The notes below the pieces were generated by a model that was given only the letters and a program-made list of their open reading frames with translations, was not told the origin of the DNA and did no database searches. DNA of 13,989 bases from Bacillota bacterium (GTDB lineage: Bacteria; Bacillota; Sulfobacillia; RBS10-35; JAJYVN01), in the NCBI GenBank assembly GCA_021791995.1, contig JAJYVN010000043.1:1-13989 (forward strand), in the 5' to 3' direction. A program made the position numbers and the translations under genes. Of this stretch, positions 13,975 through 13,989 are shown piece after piece (the stretch's first letter is position 1; each line of letters starts with the position of its first letter).

Positions 13975-13989
13975 CGGGATGTCAGATGT

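Noticed and set aside
1..13989. CRISPR array, tRNA, rRNA or replication origin
   Set aside because: No regular repeat-spacer pattern, cloverleaf-like sequence or iteron cluster was seen by eye on either strand.

Overview
The window is GC-rich, bacterial and gene-dense. Several genes start behind clear Shine-Dalgarno sequences, and two secreted proteins carry lipoprotein-type signal peptides, one with a twin-arginine motif. This fits a high-GC Gram-positive lineage (an actinobacterium or a deep-branching Sulfobacillus-like firmicute), but nothing here fixes the taxon and that placement is only a guess. There is no rRNA, tRNA or CRISPR array. The window reads as an accessory metabolic region: hydrolases, an aromatic-ring dioxygenase, and three broken genes.

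Layout. 11-810 (+) is a decayed SbcD/Mre11-type nuclease gene with an internal deletion. 900-2312 (+) is a formylglycine-type (Cys) sulfatase. 2380-3849 (-) is an exported glycoside hydrolase of the clan GH-A type. A 378-base divergent spacer at 3850-4227 contains a near-perfect 14-bp hairpin. 4228-4902 (+) is an AIM24-family protein and 5115-5720 (+) a multi-pass membrane protein. Next comes a leftward cluster: Rieske dioxygenase alpha (6544-7797), beta (6024-6500), and a roughly 68-residue unknown protein (5821-6027) whose reading frame runs off the end of beta, apparently from a CTG codon. 7986-9186 (-) is a lipoprotein with Asp-box (BNR/sialidase-like) repeats, broken by a one-base frameshift.

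A rightward operon-like block follows: a Gfo/Idh/MocA NAD(P)-dependent dehydrogenase (9458-10498), a sulfatase-fold hydrolase with Thr at the nucleophile position (10519-11877) and a nucleotide-pyrophosphatase-type phosphodiesterase (11892-13319). The window ends in a tnpB (IS200/IS605 OrfB) relic at 13405-13940 with a frameshift and premature amber codons; it stops about where the RuvC domain should begin.

How the genes may work together (inference). The exported glycosidase, the Asp-box lipoprotein, the sulfatase and the sugar-type dehydrogenase with two alkaline-phosphatase-superfamily hydrolases would fit processing of substituted glycans or sugar esters, but no transporter or regulator is present to support a pathway. 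The Rieske pair is a separate aromatic-oxidation function whose ferredoxin and reductase must be encoded elsewhere. The best candidates for something undescribed are the three-gene dehydrogenase/Thr-hydrolase/phosphodiesterase module and the small third protein of the dioxygenase cluster.
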